Under the pieces are notes generated by a model. The model did not search any database and had not been told where the DNA came from. It saw only the letters and a program-made list of their open reading frames with translations. Below, piece by piece: positions 6,466 to 14,580 of a stretch of 16,207 nt of DNA. The stretch comes from Bryobacterales bacterium (GTDB taxonomy: Bacteria; Acidobacteriota; Terriglobia; Bryobacterales; Bryobacteraceae). The stretch is from contig DOZZ01000215.1 of NCBI GenBank assembly GCA_003517725.1, positions 14,750 through 30,956 of the forward strand, in the 5' to 3' direction. The position numbers were made by a program, and so were the translations under genes. The stretch's first letter is position 1; each line of letters starts with the position of its first letter.

Positions 6466-7182
6466 ATGCGTCGCGACGCGCTGACCGTGGTTTTGATCTC
6501 ACCGCGCAATCCGCTGAATATCGGCGCCGCCGCGCGCGCCCTCAGCAACTTCGGTTTCGACGACCTGCGCGTAGTGAATCCCTACGAGAAGGCTTTTCAC
6601 GAAGCCGTCTCGGCGGTCGGCGGCGCGGCCGTCTTGCGCGCGGCCCGCTCCTTCGATTCCGTGGCCGAAGCCGTGGCCGACTGCCACACGGTGGTCGGCA
6701 CCACTGCCATTGGCAACCGCCATCTGGAACATCCGCTGCACGGCCTCGAAGCTGCCGGCGGCCTGATCCGCGGCGCTCCCGGCAAGACCGCCCTGCTGTT
6801 CGGCTCGGAAAAATTCGGCCTGTCGCGGGAAGACATCGCCCACTGCCACTGGCTGACGCGCATCCCCACTGGCGACCAGACCCCCTCGATGAACCTGGGC
6901 CAAGCCGTGGCCGTGACGCTCTACGAACTGATTCGCGACCCCGGCCAGCCGTTGCCCGCGCCCGACCGCCGCAAGCCGGTCTCCGGCAGCGATGCCGAGC
7001 AGCTCACAGTCATGCTGCTCGACGTACTCGAAGCCAGCGGCTATACCAACCGCATCGTCGCGACCTCCACGGGCCGTAAAGTGCGGCAATTCGTGCGCCG
7101 CATGGCGCTTACCGCTCGCGATGCGCCGCTGCTGCTGGGGATTCTGCGGCAAATCCTATGGAAGATCCGACAGGGTGGGTAG
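6466..7182 (+). CDS. trmJ: TrmJ-type SPOUT RNA 2'-O-methyltransferase
   Basis: 238 residues, typical for TrmJ. Motif 1 LISPRNPLNIGAAARALSNF (10-29) with N18, motif 2 LFGSEKFGL (111-119) and motif 3 IPTGDQTPSMNLGQAVAV (133-150) are the three SPOUT motifs that form the trefoil-knot S-adenosylmethionine pocket. The ISPRNPLNIGAAARA form of motif 1 is characteristic of TrmJ/TrmH-group-1 enzymes. TrmJ methylates the ribose at position 32 of the tRNA anticodon loop; the family also contains rRNA and other RNA methylases, so exact target is inferred. A C-terminal helical extension (about 160-238) is present, as in E. coli TrmJ. Its last 74 bases overlap the 3' end of the POTRA gene on the opposite strand. 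No Shine-Dalgarno sequence is visible before the ATG. Confidence 0.88.
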   Translation: MRRDALTVVLISPRNPLNIGAAARALSNFGFDDLRVVNPYEKAFHEAVSAVGGAAVLRAARSFDSVAEAVADCHTVVGTTAIGNRHLEHPLHGLEAAGGLIRGAPGKTALLFGSEKFGLSREDIAHCHWLTRIPTGDQTPSMNLGQAVAVTLYELIRDPGQPLPAPDRRKPVSGSDAEQLTVMLLDVLEASGYTNRIVATSTGRKVRQFVRRMALTARDAPLLLGILRQILWKIRQGG

Positions 7183-8545
7183 GCGGCGGCTCGCCCAACC
7201 GCTTTAGCTTCTCTCCCGCGCCCTTGAAATGCAGCGTGACATCGGCCGTCAGCGCCTGGTCATTCAGCACCGTCTCCACCTTCGTGTCGGCCATGTTTTC
7301 GAACATGCCCGACTCCTTCACCTGCTTGGCGAAGTAAGCCGGATACTCCGGATTGAACGGATCGCCCTTGGCCTCGCCCCACATTTTGCGGACCGCGGCC
7401 TCGCCGTCCAGATCCAACCCCATGATCGACAGCGATTCAAAATGATAGAGCGGGCCGCGCGTGAAAGCGAATTTCACATCTACCGTCTTGGTGCCATCCT
7501 GCAGCGTCTTGCGCACTTCGCCCTTGGCGCGAACGTAGCCTTTGCGCAGCAGCACCGTCATCATCCGCAGCAGCGCCGCATCCAACTCCTGATAGTTCGC
7601 CACGTCGCCCAACTTGATGGCCAGCGCCGTTTCGAGCGCCGGACCCAGGCCCGAGAGTTGGCCCAGCACCGAAACTTTTCCCAGCTTATACACCGGCCCA
7701 TCGTCCACCACGGTGGTGACGATCAGCCCCGTCGCCGGAGACGCCGCCTCGGTGGTAATGGCGCCGAAGCGCACGCGCGGATAACCGGCATTCTGATACA
7801 GCGCACGGATCTGGTTGTCGAGCAGCGCCTGATAATCGGGAATGGTGAAGGGCGTTCCCACGGCCACGCTATTCATCGCGTTCTGCAACTGCAGCGTCGA
7901 GATGGCCTTGTTGCCGATGAACTTCGCGCCCGCCACGTTCGGCACTGACCGGGGCCGCAATTGGATCGCAAACCCGTTCTCCACCGGCGCCACTTTGGCG
8001 ATGATACTTTCCGGGCGGTTCATGCGCGCCAGATAAGCAGCCAGCGTGCGCGCCGCGCGATCGAGCGCCTGCTGGCTCGGCGGGAGCGCGCCTCCATACA
8101 GCGGATCGTTCTCGCCCAAAGCCTTCAGCATGCCCGCCGTATCGCCCGTCAAACCCACAATCTGTACCGGATACAGAGGCGCAATATCCTGCACCTGAAA
8201 TTTCGCGGCGTAGCCTGGTTTGCCCCGCGCCGGCTCGTAACTGTAGCCGACCGTTTCAAAAAATCCGGTGGCCAGCAGCTTCTCGCGCGCGGCATCGAAC
8301 TCGGGCTTCCCGGCCACTTGCCCGGCCTTCAAACCGCTGGCCTGAAGTATCGCCGGCGTTTTGAAATGCGTGCTGCCCTCCACGTCCAGGCTGGCGATGG
8401 GCCATCTGTCGGCATCCAGCGGGGCCGCCGGCGAAGCCGTTTTCGCGGGTGGTTTCTTGAGCGCCCGGCGCGGCGGCGCGGTCTGAGCGAACAGTACGCA
8501 CGTCATCCCCAGTACAGCCATCGCGATGCCGGCACGCCAGCCCAT
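7109..8545 (-). CDS. Periplasmic POTRA-repeat protein, Omp85/BamA-like without beta-barrel
   Basis: 478 residues. A signal peptide (GWRAGIAMAVLGMTCVLFAQ) is followed by a basic Pro/Ala linker, then several POTRA-like units: SLDVEGSTHFKTPAILQASG (from about 51), a weaker second unit near 125-150, VAGAKFIGNKAISTLQLQNA (about 206-290), KVSVLGQLSGLGPALETALA (about 298-375) and FESLSIMGLDLDGEAAVRKM (about 386-455). These have the beta-alpha-alpha-beta-beta pattern with the conserved xxGNxxxxxxxL-like turns of POTRA domains. BamA and TamA carry POTRAs in front of a 16-strand barrel of about 350-400 residues; here the protein ends about 25 residues after the last POTRA. It may act as a soluble chaperone or adaptor for an outer-membrane assembly machine; that is inference. 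The final 74 bases overlap trmJ on the other strand. Confidence 0.75.
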   Translation of the reverse strand: MGWRAGIAMAVLGMTCVLFAQTAPPRRALKKPPAKTASPAAPLDADRWPIASLDVEGSTHFKTPAILQASGLKAGQVAGKPEFDAAREKLLATGFFETVGYSYEPARGKPGYAAKFQVQDIAPLYPVQIVGLTGDTAGMLKALGENDPLYGGALPPSQQALDRAARTLAAYLARMNRPESIIAKVAPVENGFAIQLRPRSVPNVAGAKFIGNKAISTLQLQNAMNSVAVGTPFTIPDYQALLDNQIRALYQNAGYPRVRFGAITTEAASPATGLIVTTVVDDGPVYKLGKVSVLGQLSGLGPALETALAIKLGDVANYQELDAALLRMMTVLLRKGYVRAKGEVRKTLQDGTKTVDVKFAFTRGPLYHFESLSIMGLDLDGEAAVRKMWGEAKGDPFNPEYPAYFAKQVKESGMFENMADTKVETVLNDQALTADVTLHFKGAGEKLKRLGEPPPTHPVGSSIGFAAESPAAAAHRER

Positions 8546-8551
8546 ACAACC

Positions 8552-8557
8552 ATTTTA
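8552..8557 (-). promoter_or_regulatory. -10-like box for the POTRA gene
   Basis: On the minus strand TAAAAT ends 6 nt before the ATG at 8545. A transcript starting about 7 nt after the box would begin at or next to the ATG, i.e. leaderless. It is divergent to the lpd -10 box 16 bp away. Confidence 0.45.
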
Positions 8558-8572
8558 AGCGCCGAATCCGGG

Positions 8573-8578
8573 TAGAAT
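8573..8578 (+). promoter_or_regulatory. -10-like box for the lpd-lipB-E2 operon
   Basis: TAGAAT is 2 nt before the TTG at 8581 and 8 nt before the GTG at 8587. Promoter geometry favours GTG 8587 as the start, giving a leaderless or 1-2 nt leader mRNA. There is no -35 match. Confidence 0.45.
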
Positions 8579-8586
8579 GGTTGGCA

Positions 8587-9981
8587 GTGTCCTACGATCT
8601 AATTATTATTGGAAGCGGCCCTGGGGGCTACTCCGCCGCGGTGCGCGCGGGTCAATACGGATTGAAAACCGTGCTGATCGAAAAAGATGCCAGGCTCGGC
8701 GGCACCTGCCTGCTGGTCGGCTGCATTCCCACCAAGAGCCTGCTGCATACGGCCGACGTGTGGAATTACGTGCAGCACTCAGAAGCCGAAGGCATCAGCC
8801 TCGAAAAGCCGGTGCTGCAGTTCCCCAAGGTCATCGAGCGCAAAAACAAAATTGTGGATGGCCACGTCAAGGGCATCCAGTTCCTGATGAAGAAGAACAA
8901 AGTCGAGGTGATGCAAGGCTTCGCGGTTCTGAAGGGCGGCGGCAAGGTGGAGGTGACGGGCGCCAAAGGCACGCAGACGCTCGAAGCAAAAAACATCATG
9001 ATCGCCACGGGTTCCGAGGCGCGCATGCTTCCGGGTCTGACGCCCGACCCCGAGTTCATCCTCACCAACATCGAAATTCTGGATCTGCAAAAGGTTCCCA
9101 AGACGCTCAACATCATCGGCGCGGGCGCCGTGGGCGTGGAGTTTGCGTCCATGTTTCATCGCTTCGGCTGCAAGGTGCAGGTCTTCGAGATGCTGCCGCG
9201 CGCCGTGCCCGTCGAAGACGAAGAAGTATCGAAGGAGCTGGAGCGCGTCTTCAAGAAAGACGGCATCCGCGTCGAGACCAACGTGAAGTGCGGCGACATC
9301 CAGAAGACCGCCGGCGGCGTCAAGATGACCGTGACCTACGCCAACGGCAAAACCGAAACGGTGGAGTCCGAAAAGCTGCTGGTCGCCGTCGGCCGCGCGC
9401 CCTGCACCGCTAAAATCGGTCTCGAAAACACCAAGGTCGAAGTAGACCGCGGCTTCATCAAGACCAATGAGTGGATGCAGACCGCCGAGCCCGGCGTGTG
9501 GGCCATCGGCGACGTCGTGGCCGGCACGCCGCAACTGGCGCACGTCGCCACCGCGCAGGGCATGGTCGCCGTGGCGAAAATGGCCGGCAAGCCCGCCACG
9601 CCCGTGAACCGCAATCGCATCCCCGGCGCCACCTACACCGAACCCGGCATCGGCAGCGTCGGTTTAACCGAAGCCCAGGCCAAAGCCCAGGGCTTCAACG
9701 TCAAGGTCGGCAAATTTCCGTTCGCCGGCAACAGCAAAGCCACCATCCTAGGCAGCCATGGCGGCTTCGTGAAGGTGGTTTCGGATGCCAAATACGGCGA
9801 AATTCTAGGCGTTCACATTATCGGCCCCAACGGCTTCGAACTGATCGCCGAAGCGGTGGCCGCGATGGAAGCCGAGGCCACCGTCGAGACCCTCATGAAC
9901 ACCATCCATGCGCACCCCACGCTGTACGAAGCGGTGGGCGAAGCCTTCAACGCAGTCTACGGATTGGCGATCAACGCTTAA
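8587..9981 (+). CDS. lpdA: Dihydrolipoyl dehydrogenase (E3)
   Basis: 464 residues from GTG 8587 (a TTG at 8581 would add two). Class I pyridine nucleotide-disulfide oxidoreductase: FAD-binding IIIGSGPGGYSAAVRAGQYG (about 6-25), redox-active disulfide GGTCLLVGCIPTKSLL (C41, C46), second dinucleotide fold IIGAGAVGVEFASMF for NAD, the FAD-binding VWAIGDVVAGTPQLAHVA segment, and the dimer-interface catalytic HAHPTLYEAVGEA (H443, E448). It reoxidises dihydrolipoyl groups of 2-oxoacid dehydrogenase complexes and passes electrons to NAD. The CLLVGC spacing is standard, though CLNVGC is more usual. It is followed after 6 bp by lipB and then the lipoyl-bearing E2, a logical operon. Normal family length is about 460-475. 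Confidence 0.95.
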   Translation: MSYDLIIIGSGPGGYSAAVRAGQYGLKTVLIEKDARLGGTCLLVGCIPTKSLLHTADVWNYVQHSEAEGISLEKPVLQFPKVIERKNKIVDGHVKGIQFLMKKNKVEVMQGFAVLKGGGKVEVTGAKGTQTLEAKNIMIATGSEARMLPGLTPDPEFILTNIEILDLQKVPKTLNIIGAGAVGVEFASMFHRFGCKVQVFEMLPRAVPVEDEEVSKELERVFKKDGIRVETNVKCGDIQKTAGGVKMTVTYANGKTETVESEKLLVAVGRAPCTAKIGLENTKVEVDRGFIKTNEWMQTAEPGVWAIGDVVAGTPQLAHVATAQGMVAVAKMAGKPATPVNRNRIPGATYTEPGIGSVGLTEAQAKAQGFNVKVGKFPFAGNSKATILGSHGGFVKVVSDAKYGEILGVHIIGPNGFELIAEAVAAMEAEATVETLMNTIHAHPTLYEAVGEAFNAVYGLAINA

Positions 9982-9987
9982 GCCCCC

Positions 9988-10668
9988 ATGAGCGCAGCCG
10001 CTGCGATCTCGAGAACTTGCGAAGTGCGCCACGCCGGCCGCCTCCCTTTCGCCGAGGCGTTCGAACTGCAGCGCCGCCTGGTGGCCGACCGGCAGGCGGG
10101 CCGCATCGGCGACCAATTGCTGCTGCTGGAACATCCGCCGGTAGTGACCATGGGCCGCAACGGCCAAGCTGGCAATTTGCTGCTTTCGCCCGCGCTGCTG
10201 GCCGCCCGCGGCATCGATTTCCATGAAACCGACCGCGGCGGCGACGTCACCTATCACGGGCCGGGCCAGATTGTCGGCTATCCCATTCTCGATCTCAACC
10301 AGTGGAAGCGCGACGTGCATTTGTACGTGCGGGCGCTCGAGCAGGTGTTGATCGGCGCCATCGAAGAGTGCGGCATCGCGACCCGGCGCATCGCGCGCTT
10401 AACCGGCGTATGGACCGCGGCCGAGCCGCCCTCGAAGATCGCGGCCATCGGCGTCCACCTCAGCCGTTGGGTCACGTCGCACGGCTTCGCGTTGAACGTC
10501 GACCCCGACCTGCATCATTTTTCTTACATCGTGCCATGCGGTCTGGCGCGGCCGGTCACTTCACTACGAGCCCTGGGCTGCCAAGCCACCTCGGACCACG
10601 TGGCGGCCTGCCTGACGCGGCACTTTTTAAAAGTATTCGAGTACGATCACGGAGATTCCCATGACTGA
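9988..10668 (+). CDS. lipB: Octanoyl-ACP:protein octanoyltransferase LipB
   Basis: 226 residues, normal length. LipB moves octanoate from acyl-carrier protein to a lysine of lipoyl domains, the first step of lipoate synthesis; LipA then inserts sulfur. Signature TDRGGDVTYHGPGQIVGYPI (81-100) is the PROSITE-type LipB motif. The catalytic dyad is visible as K150 (PPSKIAAIGV) and C184 (YIVPCGL), which forms the acyl-enzyme. It is placed between E3 and the E2 that carries its substrate lysine (K42 of the E2). The last 8 bases overlap the E2 start (ATGACTGA), so the two are translationally coupled. lipA is not in the window. A small extra N-terminal stretch (MSAAAAISRT) is not conserved in the family as far as I recall. 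Confidence 0.95.
   Translation: MSAAAAISRTCEVRHAGRLPFAEAFELQRRLVADRQAGRIGDQLLLLEHPPVVTMGRNGQAGNLLLSPALLAARGIDFHETDRGGDVTYHGPGQIVGYPILDLNQWKRDVHLYVRALEQVLIGAIEECGIATRRIARLTGVWTAAEPPSKIAAIGVHLSRWVTSHGFALNVDPDLHHFSYIVPCGLARPVTSLRALGCQATSDHVAACLTRHFLKVFEYDHGDSHD
10651..10654 (+). promoter_or_regulatory. Ribosome-binding site of the E2 gene inside lipB
   Basis: GGAG lies 6 nt before the E2 ATG at 10661 and within the last codons of lipB. It sets the E2 start and supports coupled translation. Confidence 0.5.
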
Positions 10669-11962
10669 CGTATTGATGCCCCAAATGGGCGAAAGCATTG
10701 TCGAAGGCACGTTGACCAAGTGGCTCAAGAAAGCGGGCGACAGCGTCGAGCGGGATGAACCGCTGTTCGAAATCTCGACCGACAAGGTAGACACCGAGGT
10801 TCCCTCGCCCTCGGCCGGCACGCTGGCCGAAATGCTGGTGCAGGAAGGCGAGACAGTCGGCATTAACACCGTAGTAGCGCGCATTCAAGAAAGCGGCGCG
10901 GCGGCAGCTGCACCGGCCGCGGCGCCTGTTGCGGCGGCGCCCAAGGCCGAAGAGAAAAAGCCCGAAGCGCCGGCGCCCGCTGCCGCTCCAGCTGCTACTC
11001 CCGCTGCCGCGCCTGCTCCCCCTCCGGCGCCCGCCGCGGAAGCTGCCGTGACCGAGCCCAGCGGCCCGCTCTCGCCGTTAGTTCGCAAGATCGCACGCGA
11101 AAACAATATCGACCTGGCGAAAGTATCCGGCACCGGCGCGGGTGGACGCGTCACTAAGCAGGACGTCGAAAACTTCATCGCCCAGAAGCCAGCCGCGGCC
11201 GTGACTCCCCAGGCCGCCCCGCCAAAAGCGGCGGAAGCGGCAGCCGCACCGCTGGCGCCCGCGGGTCAGGCCAAGACGCGCATCGAACCGCTGAGCACCA
11301 TGCGCATCAAGATCGCCGAACACATGGTCAACAGCAAGCGCACGTCCGCGCACGTCACCACCGTGCATAAGGTGGACATGACCAAAGTGGCTCGCATGCG
11401 CGCGCGTCACAAAGCTGACTTCCAGTCCCGCTACGGCATGTCGCTGACGTTTCTGCCCTTCGTCACGCGCGCCGCGGTCGAGGCTCTGCGCGAGTTCCCG
11501 ATCGTCAATGCTTCGATCGAGGGCAACAATATCATCTACCACAACGAAATTAATATCGGCATCGCCGTGGCGCTCGAAAACGGTCTGATCGTGCCCGTGA
11601 TCCATCAGGCCGATGAAAAGAACGTTCTGGGCCTGCAGCGTTCCATCGTGGACCTCGCCGGCCGCGCGCGCTCCCGCCAGTTGAAGCCGCAGGAAGTGCA
11701 GGGCGGGACATTCTCAATCACCAACTTCGGCAGCTTCGGCAGCGTCTTCGCAACGCCGGTGATCAATCAGCCGCAGGTGGCGATTCTGGGAATTGGCGCA
11801 GTCGAGAAAGTTCCGGTGGTGGTGGACGACGCGATTGCGATCCGTTCCGTGGCGTACCTGGCGCTCTCGTTCGATCACCGTCTGATCGACGGCGCGCTGG
11901 CCGACCAATTCACTGCCAAAGCCAAAGCAGTGCTCGAGAACTGGTCCGAAGAAGTTCTCTAG
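10661..11962 (+). CDS. Dihydrolipoamide acyltransferase (E2) of a 2-oxoacid dehydrogenase complex
   Basis: 433 residues. One lipoyl domain (1-76) with the lipoylated lysine K42 in STDKVDTEVPSPSAG; an Ala/Pro-rich swinging linker (about 78-130); a peripheral-subunit-binding domain (SPLVRKIARENNIDLAKVSG, about 137-175); a second linker; and the catalytic core (205-433) with H406 and D410 in SFDHRLIDG. The core transfers acyl groups from the lipoyl arm to CoA. The MPQMGESIVEGT start is shared by 2-oxoglutarate (SucB), pyruvate and branched-chain E2 proteins, so the substrate cannot be fixed; the SxxxGE(S) style and single lipoyl domain fit SucB or branched-chain E2 best. Operon partners lpdA and lipB supply the E3 and lipoyl attachment; no E1 is in the window. 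Confidence 0.92.
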   Translation: MTDVLMPQMGESIVEGTLTKWLKKAGDSVERDEPLFEISTDKVDTEVPSPSAGTLAEMLVQEGETVGINTVVARIQESGAAAAAPAAAPVAAAPKAEEKKPEAPAPAAAPAATPAAAPAPPPAPAAEAAVTEPSGPLSPLVRKIARENNIDLAKVSGTGAGGRVTKQDVENFIAQKPAAAVTPQAAPPKAAEAAAAPLAPAGQAKTRIEPLSTMRIKIAEHMVNSKRTSAHVTTVHKVDMTKVARMRARHKADFQSRYGMSLTFLPFVTRAAVEALREFPIVNASIEGNNIIYHNEINIGIAVALENGLIVPVIHQADEKNVLGLQRSIVDLAGRARSRQLKPQEVQGGTFSITNFGSFGSVFATPVINQPQVAILGIGAVEKVPVVVDDAIAIRSVAYLALSFDHRLIDGALADQFTAKAKAVLENWSEEVL

Positions 11963-11973
11963 AAGTTTGCGTA

Positions 11974-12010
11974 ATGCGGGTCAGAGAGCCTGGTTGCTTC
12001 TGATCCGCAT
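11974..12010 (+). terminator. Long hairpin between convergent E2 and zinc-ribbon genes
   Basis: ATGCGGGTCAGA (11974-11985) pairs with TCTGATCCGCAT (11999-12010): 12 bp with one G.T wobble and a 13-nt loop. It sits centrally in the 56-bp gap between two gene ends pointing at each other, so it can serve both transcripts. No T-tract follows on either strand, so intrinsic termination is not certain. Confidence 0.55.
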
Positions 12011-12018
12011 CCATCAAC

Positions 12019-12510
12019 CTACTTCTTAAACAAACTTTCAAACGCCGATCGCGCGTCGCTGGCGGTTCTCGGCGGCGCGGAGTTTAAATCAGGCCGCCCG
12101 CCCGGCTTCACCCCAGTCGGCGCAATGGCATCGCGCGCCACCGTCACCTGCGGCGAAAACAACGGACAGTCGTTCGCCTGATCTTTGACCGCAATGCGCA
12201 CCGGAATCGGTTTCACACACTGAAAGCGCGTGGATGGCTCGAAATGCGAACACTGCTTACAACAGTGCAACTGGGCCTGGCATTTGGGGCAGTTACCTTT
12301 GAAATCCGTGCCGGGGGGCAATTGCGTGGAACAACTGAAACAGCGGGAGGCAGTGACGGCTTGCACCAGCCGCGGCAGGCGGGGCCCGGTGATGTCGATC
12401 GGGAGCCTGGGTCCCGGTGGCTTGGGACGATCCTCCCGGTACCCACCGCCTCGCGGCTCGGACCCTGAATCCTGATATCCTCGCTGCCTATATTTGCGAT
12501 CTCCGTCCAT
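12019..12510 (-). CDS. Conserved-type zinc-ribbon protein of unknown function
   Basis: 163 residues. I do not recognise a named family. The N-terminus (1-37) is a basic, Arg/Gly/Pro-rich tail (RKYRQRGYQDSGSEPRGGGY). The centre holds nine cysteines: C57-x2-C60, C74-x2-C77, C83/C84-x2-C87, C98 and C115. The first two pairs form a clear zinc ribbon (RCFSC ... NCPKC); the second group (CCKQCSHF ... FQC ... DCPLF) looks like another metal or disulfide site. The tail 120-163 is low complexity and ends in SAFESLFKK. Zinc ribbons plus an RG-rich tail suggest nucleic-acid or ribosome contact, which is inference. No signal peptide or membrane helix. AAGGAG at 12523-12528 (12 nt before the ATG) is a plausible ribosome-binding site. 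It is convergent to the E2 operon. Confidence 0.7.
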   Translation of the reverse strand: MDGDRKYRQRGYQDSGSEPRGGGYREDRPKPPGPRLPIDITGPRLPRLVQAVTASRCFSCSTQLPPGTDFKGNCPKCQAQLHCCKQCSHFEPSTRFQCVKPIPVRIAVKDQANDCPLFSPQVTVARDAIAPTGVKPGGRPDLNSAPPRTASDARSAFESLFKK

Positions 12511-12522
12511 GCGGGTGTATCG

Positions 12523-12528
12523 CTCCTT
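12523..12528 (-). promoter_or_regulatory. Ribosome-binding site of the zinc-ribbon gene
   Basis: AAGGAG on the minus strand lies 12 nt before the ATG at 12510, a slightly long spacing. It argues that this gene, unlike several neighbours, has a normal leader. Confidence 0.4.
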
Positions 12529-12552
12529 GGGGGTTGACGTTTTTTAAGGCGA

Positions 12553-12568
12553 TCTTCTGTTCAGAAGA
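12553..12568. promoter_or_regulatory. Perfect 16-bp dyad, operator-like
   Basis: TCTTCTG-TT-CAGAAGA is a 7-bp inverted repeat with a 2-bp centre, in the divergent region between the zinc-ribbon and MutS-like genes, 42 bp upstream of the former. Such symmetry fits a dimeric repressor site or a tight hairpin; the regulator is unknown. Confidence 0.35.
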
Positions 12569-12666
12569 AATGGCGATTCTCAAAGGGAACTCTGGAAGAA
12601 AAACTCGAGGCGCAACGCAGGAGATGAAGGCTCACTCGGTTTCATCTGCTGCGGTATGCAGCAAAT

Positions 12667-12718
12667 ACTTATGTACCATGCTTTGAATTTGTTTGCCATG
12701 GGTAGGCATAAGTTTTTT
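12667..12718 (+). terminator. Imperfect hairpin plus T6 upstream of the MutS-like gene
   Basis: A 14-base-pair bulged stem (12667-12680 with 12697-12713) is followed by six T. It lies 44 bp before the MutS-like ATG and upstream of that gene's -10-like box, so it would end a separate upstream transcript or attenuate a longer one. Confidence 0.4.
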
Positions 12719-12750
12719 ATCGCGTAAATATTTCAATAGCGCTGTAACCC

Positions 12751-12756
12751 TACAAT
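12751..12756 (+). promoter_or_regulatory. -10-like box for the MutS-like gene
   Basis: TACAAT ends 6 nt before the ATG at 12763, so a start site 7 nt downstream would coincide with the A of the ATG: leaderless. AGGGG between them is too close to act as a normal Shine-Dalgarno. Confidence 0.45.
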
Positions 12757-12762
12757 CAGGGG

Positions 12763-14550
<1,788 letters not shown>

Positions 14551-14566
14551 ACGGCCCCATATACGC

Positions 14567-14572
14567 TATTCT
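14567..14572 (+). promoter_or_regulatory. -10-like box for the MoxR gene
   Basis: TATTCT ends 8 nt before the ATG at 14581, in the 30-bp gap after the MutS-like gene. No Shine-Dalgarno sequence is seen, so a leaderless or 1-2 nt leader is likely. It indicates that moxR can be transcribed separately. Confidence 0.4.
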
Positions 14573-14580
14573 CAAAACGG

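Larger units (their letters stand above)
12511..12762. other. 252-bp structured intergenic region between divergent genes; possible small RNA
   Basis: No supported protein gene lies here. It is visibly richer in A/T than its flanks. Dyads in order: TCTTCTG-TT-CAGAAGA (12553-12568, perfect); AGATGAA (12622-12628) with TTCATCT (12641-12647); TGCTGC (12647-12652) with GCAGCA (12658-12663), loop 5 nt; and ACTTATG (12667-12673) with CATAAGT (12707-12713), extended by TAC/GTA and CATG/CATG with small bulges. The last is followed by TTTTTT (12713-12718), a terminator-like arrangement on the plus strand. A TTGACG at 12534-12539 could be a -35 box, but the expected -10 is poor. This may be a plus-strand sRNA of about 150 nt, or leader/attenuator and operator sites for the MutS-like gene. 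Confidence 0.35.

Noticed and set aside
7229..7948. 239-codon plus-strand frame opposite the POTRA gene
   Set aside because: Arg/His/Gln-rich without motifs; the minus strand encodes conserved POTRA units.
8779..9543. 254-codon minus-strand frame opposite lpd
   Set aside because: Shadow of a well-supported enzyme gene.
10890..11060. Repetitive Ala/Pro-coding stretch that looks like a simple repeat
   Set aside because: It is the flexible interdomain linker normal for E2 acyltransferases.
12417..12686. 89-codon plus-strand frame running into the intergenic region
   Set aside because: Overlaps the 5' end of the zinc-ribbon gene, has no ribosome-binding site or recognisable domain, and crosses dyads better explained as RNA or operator structure.
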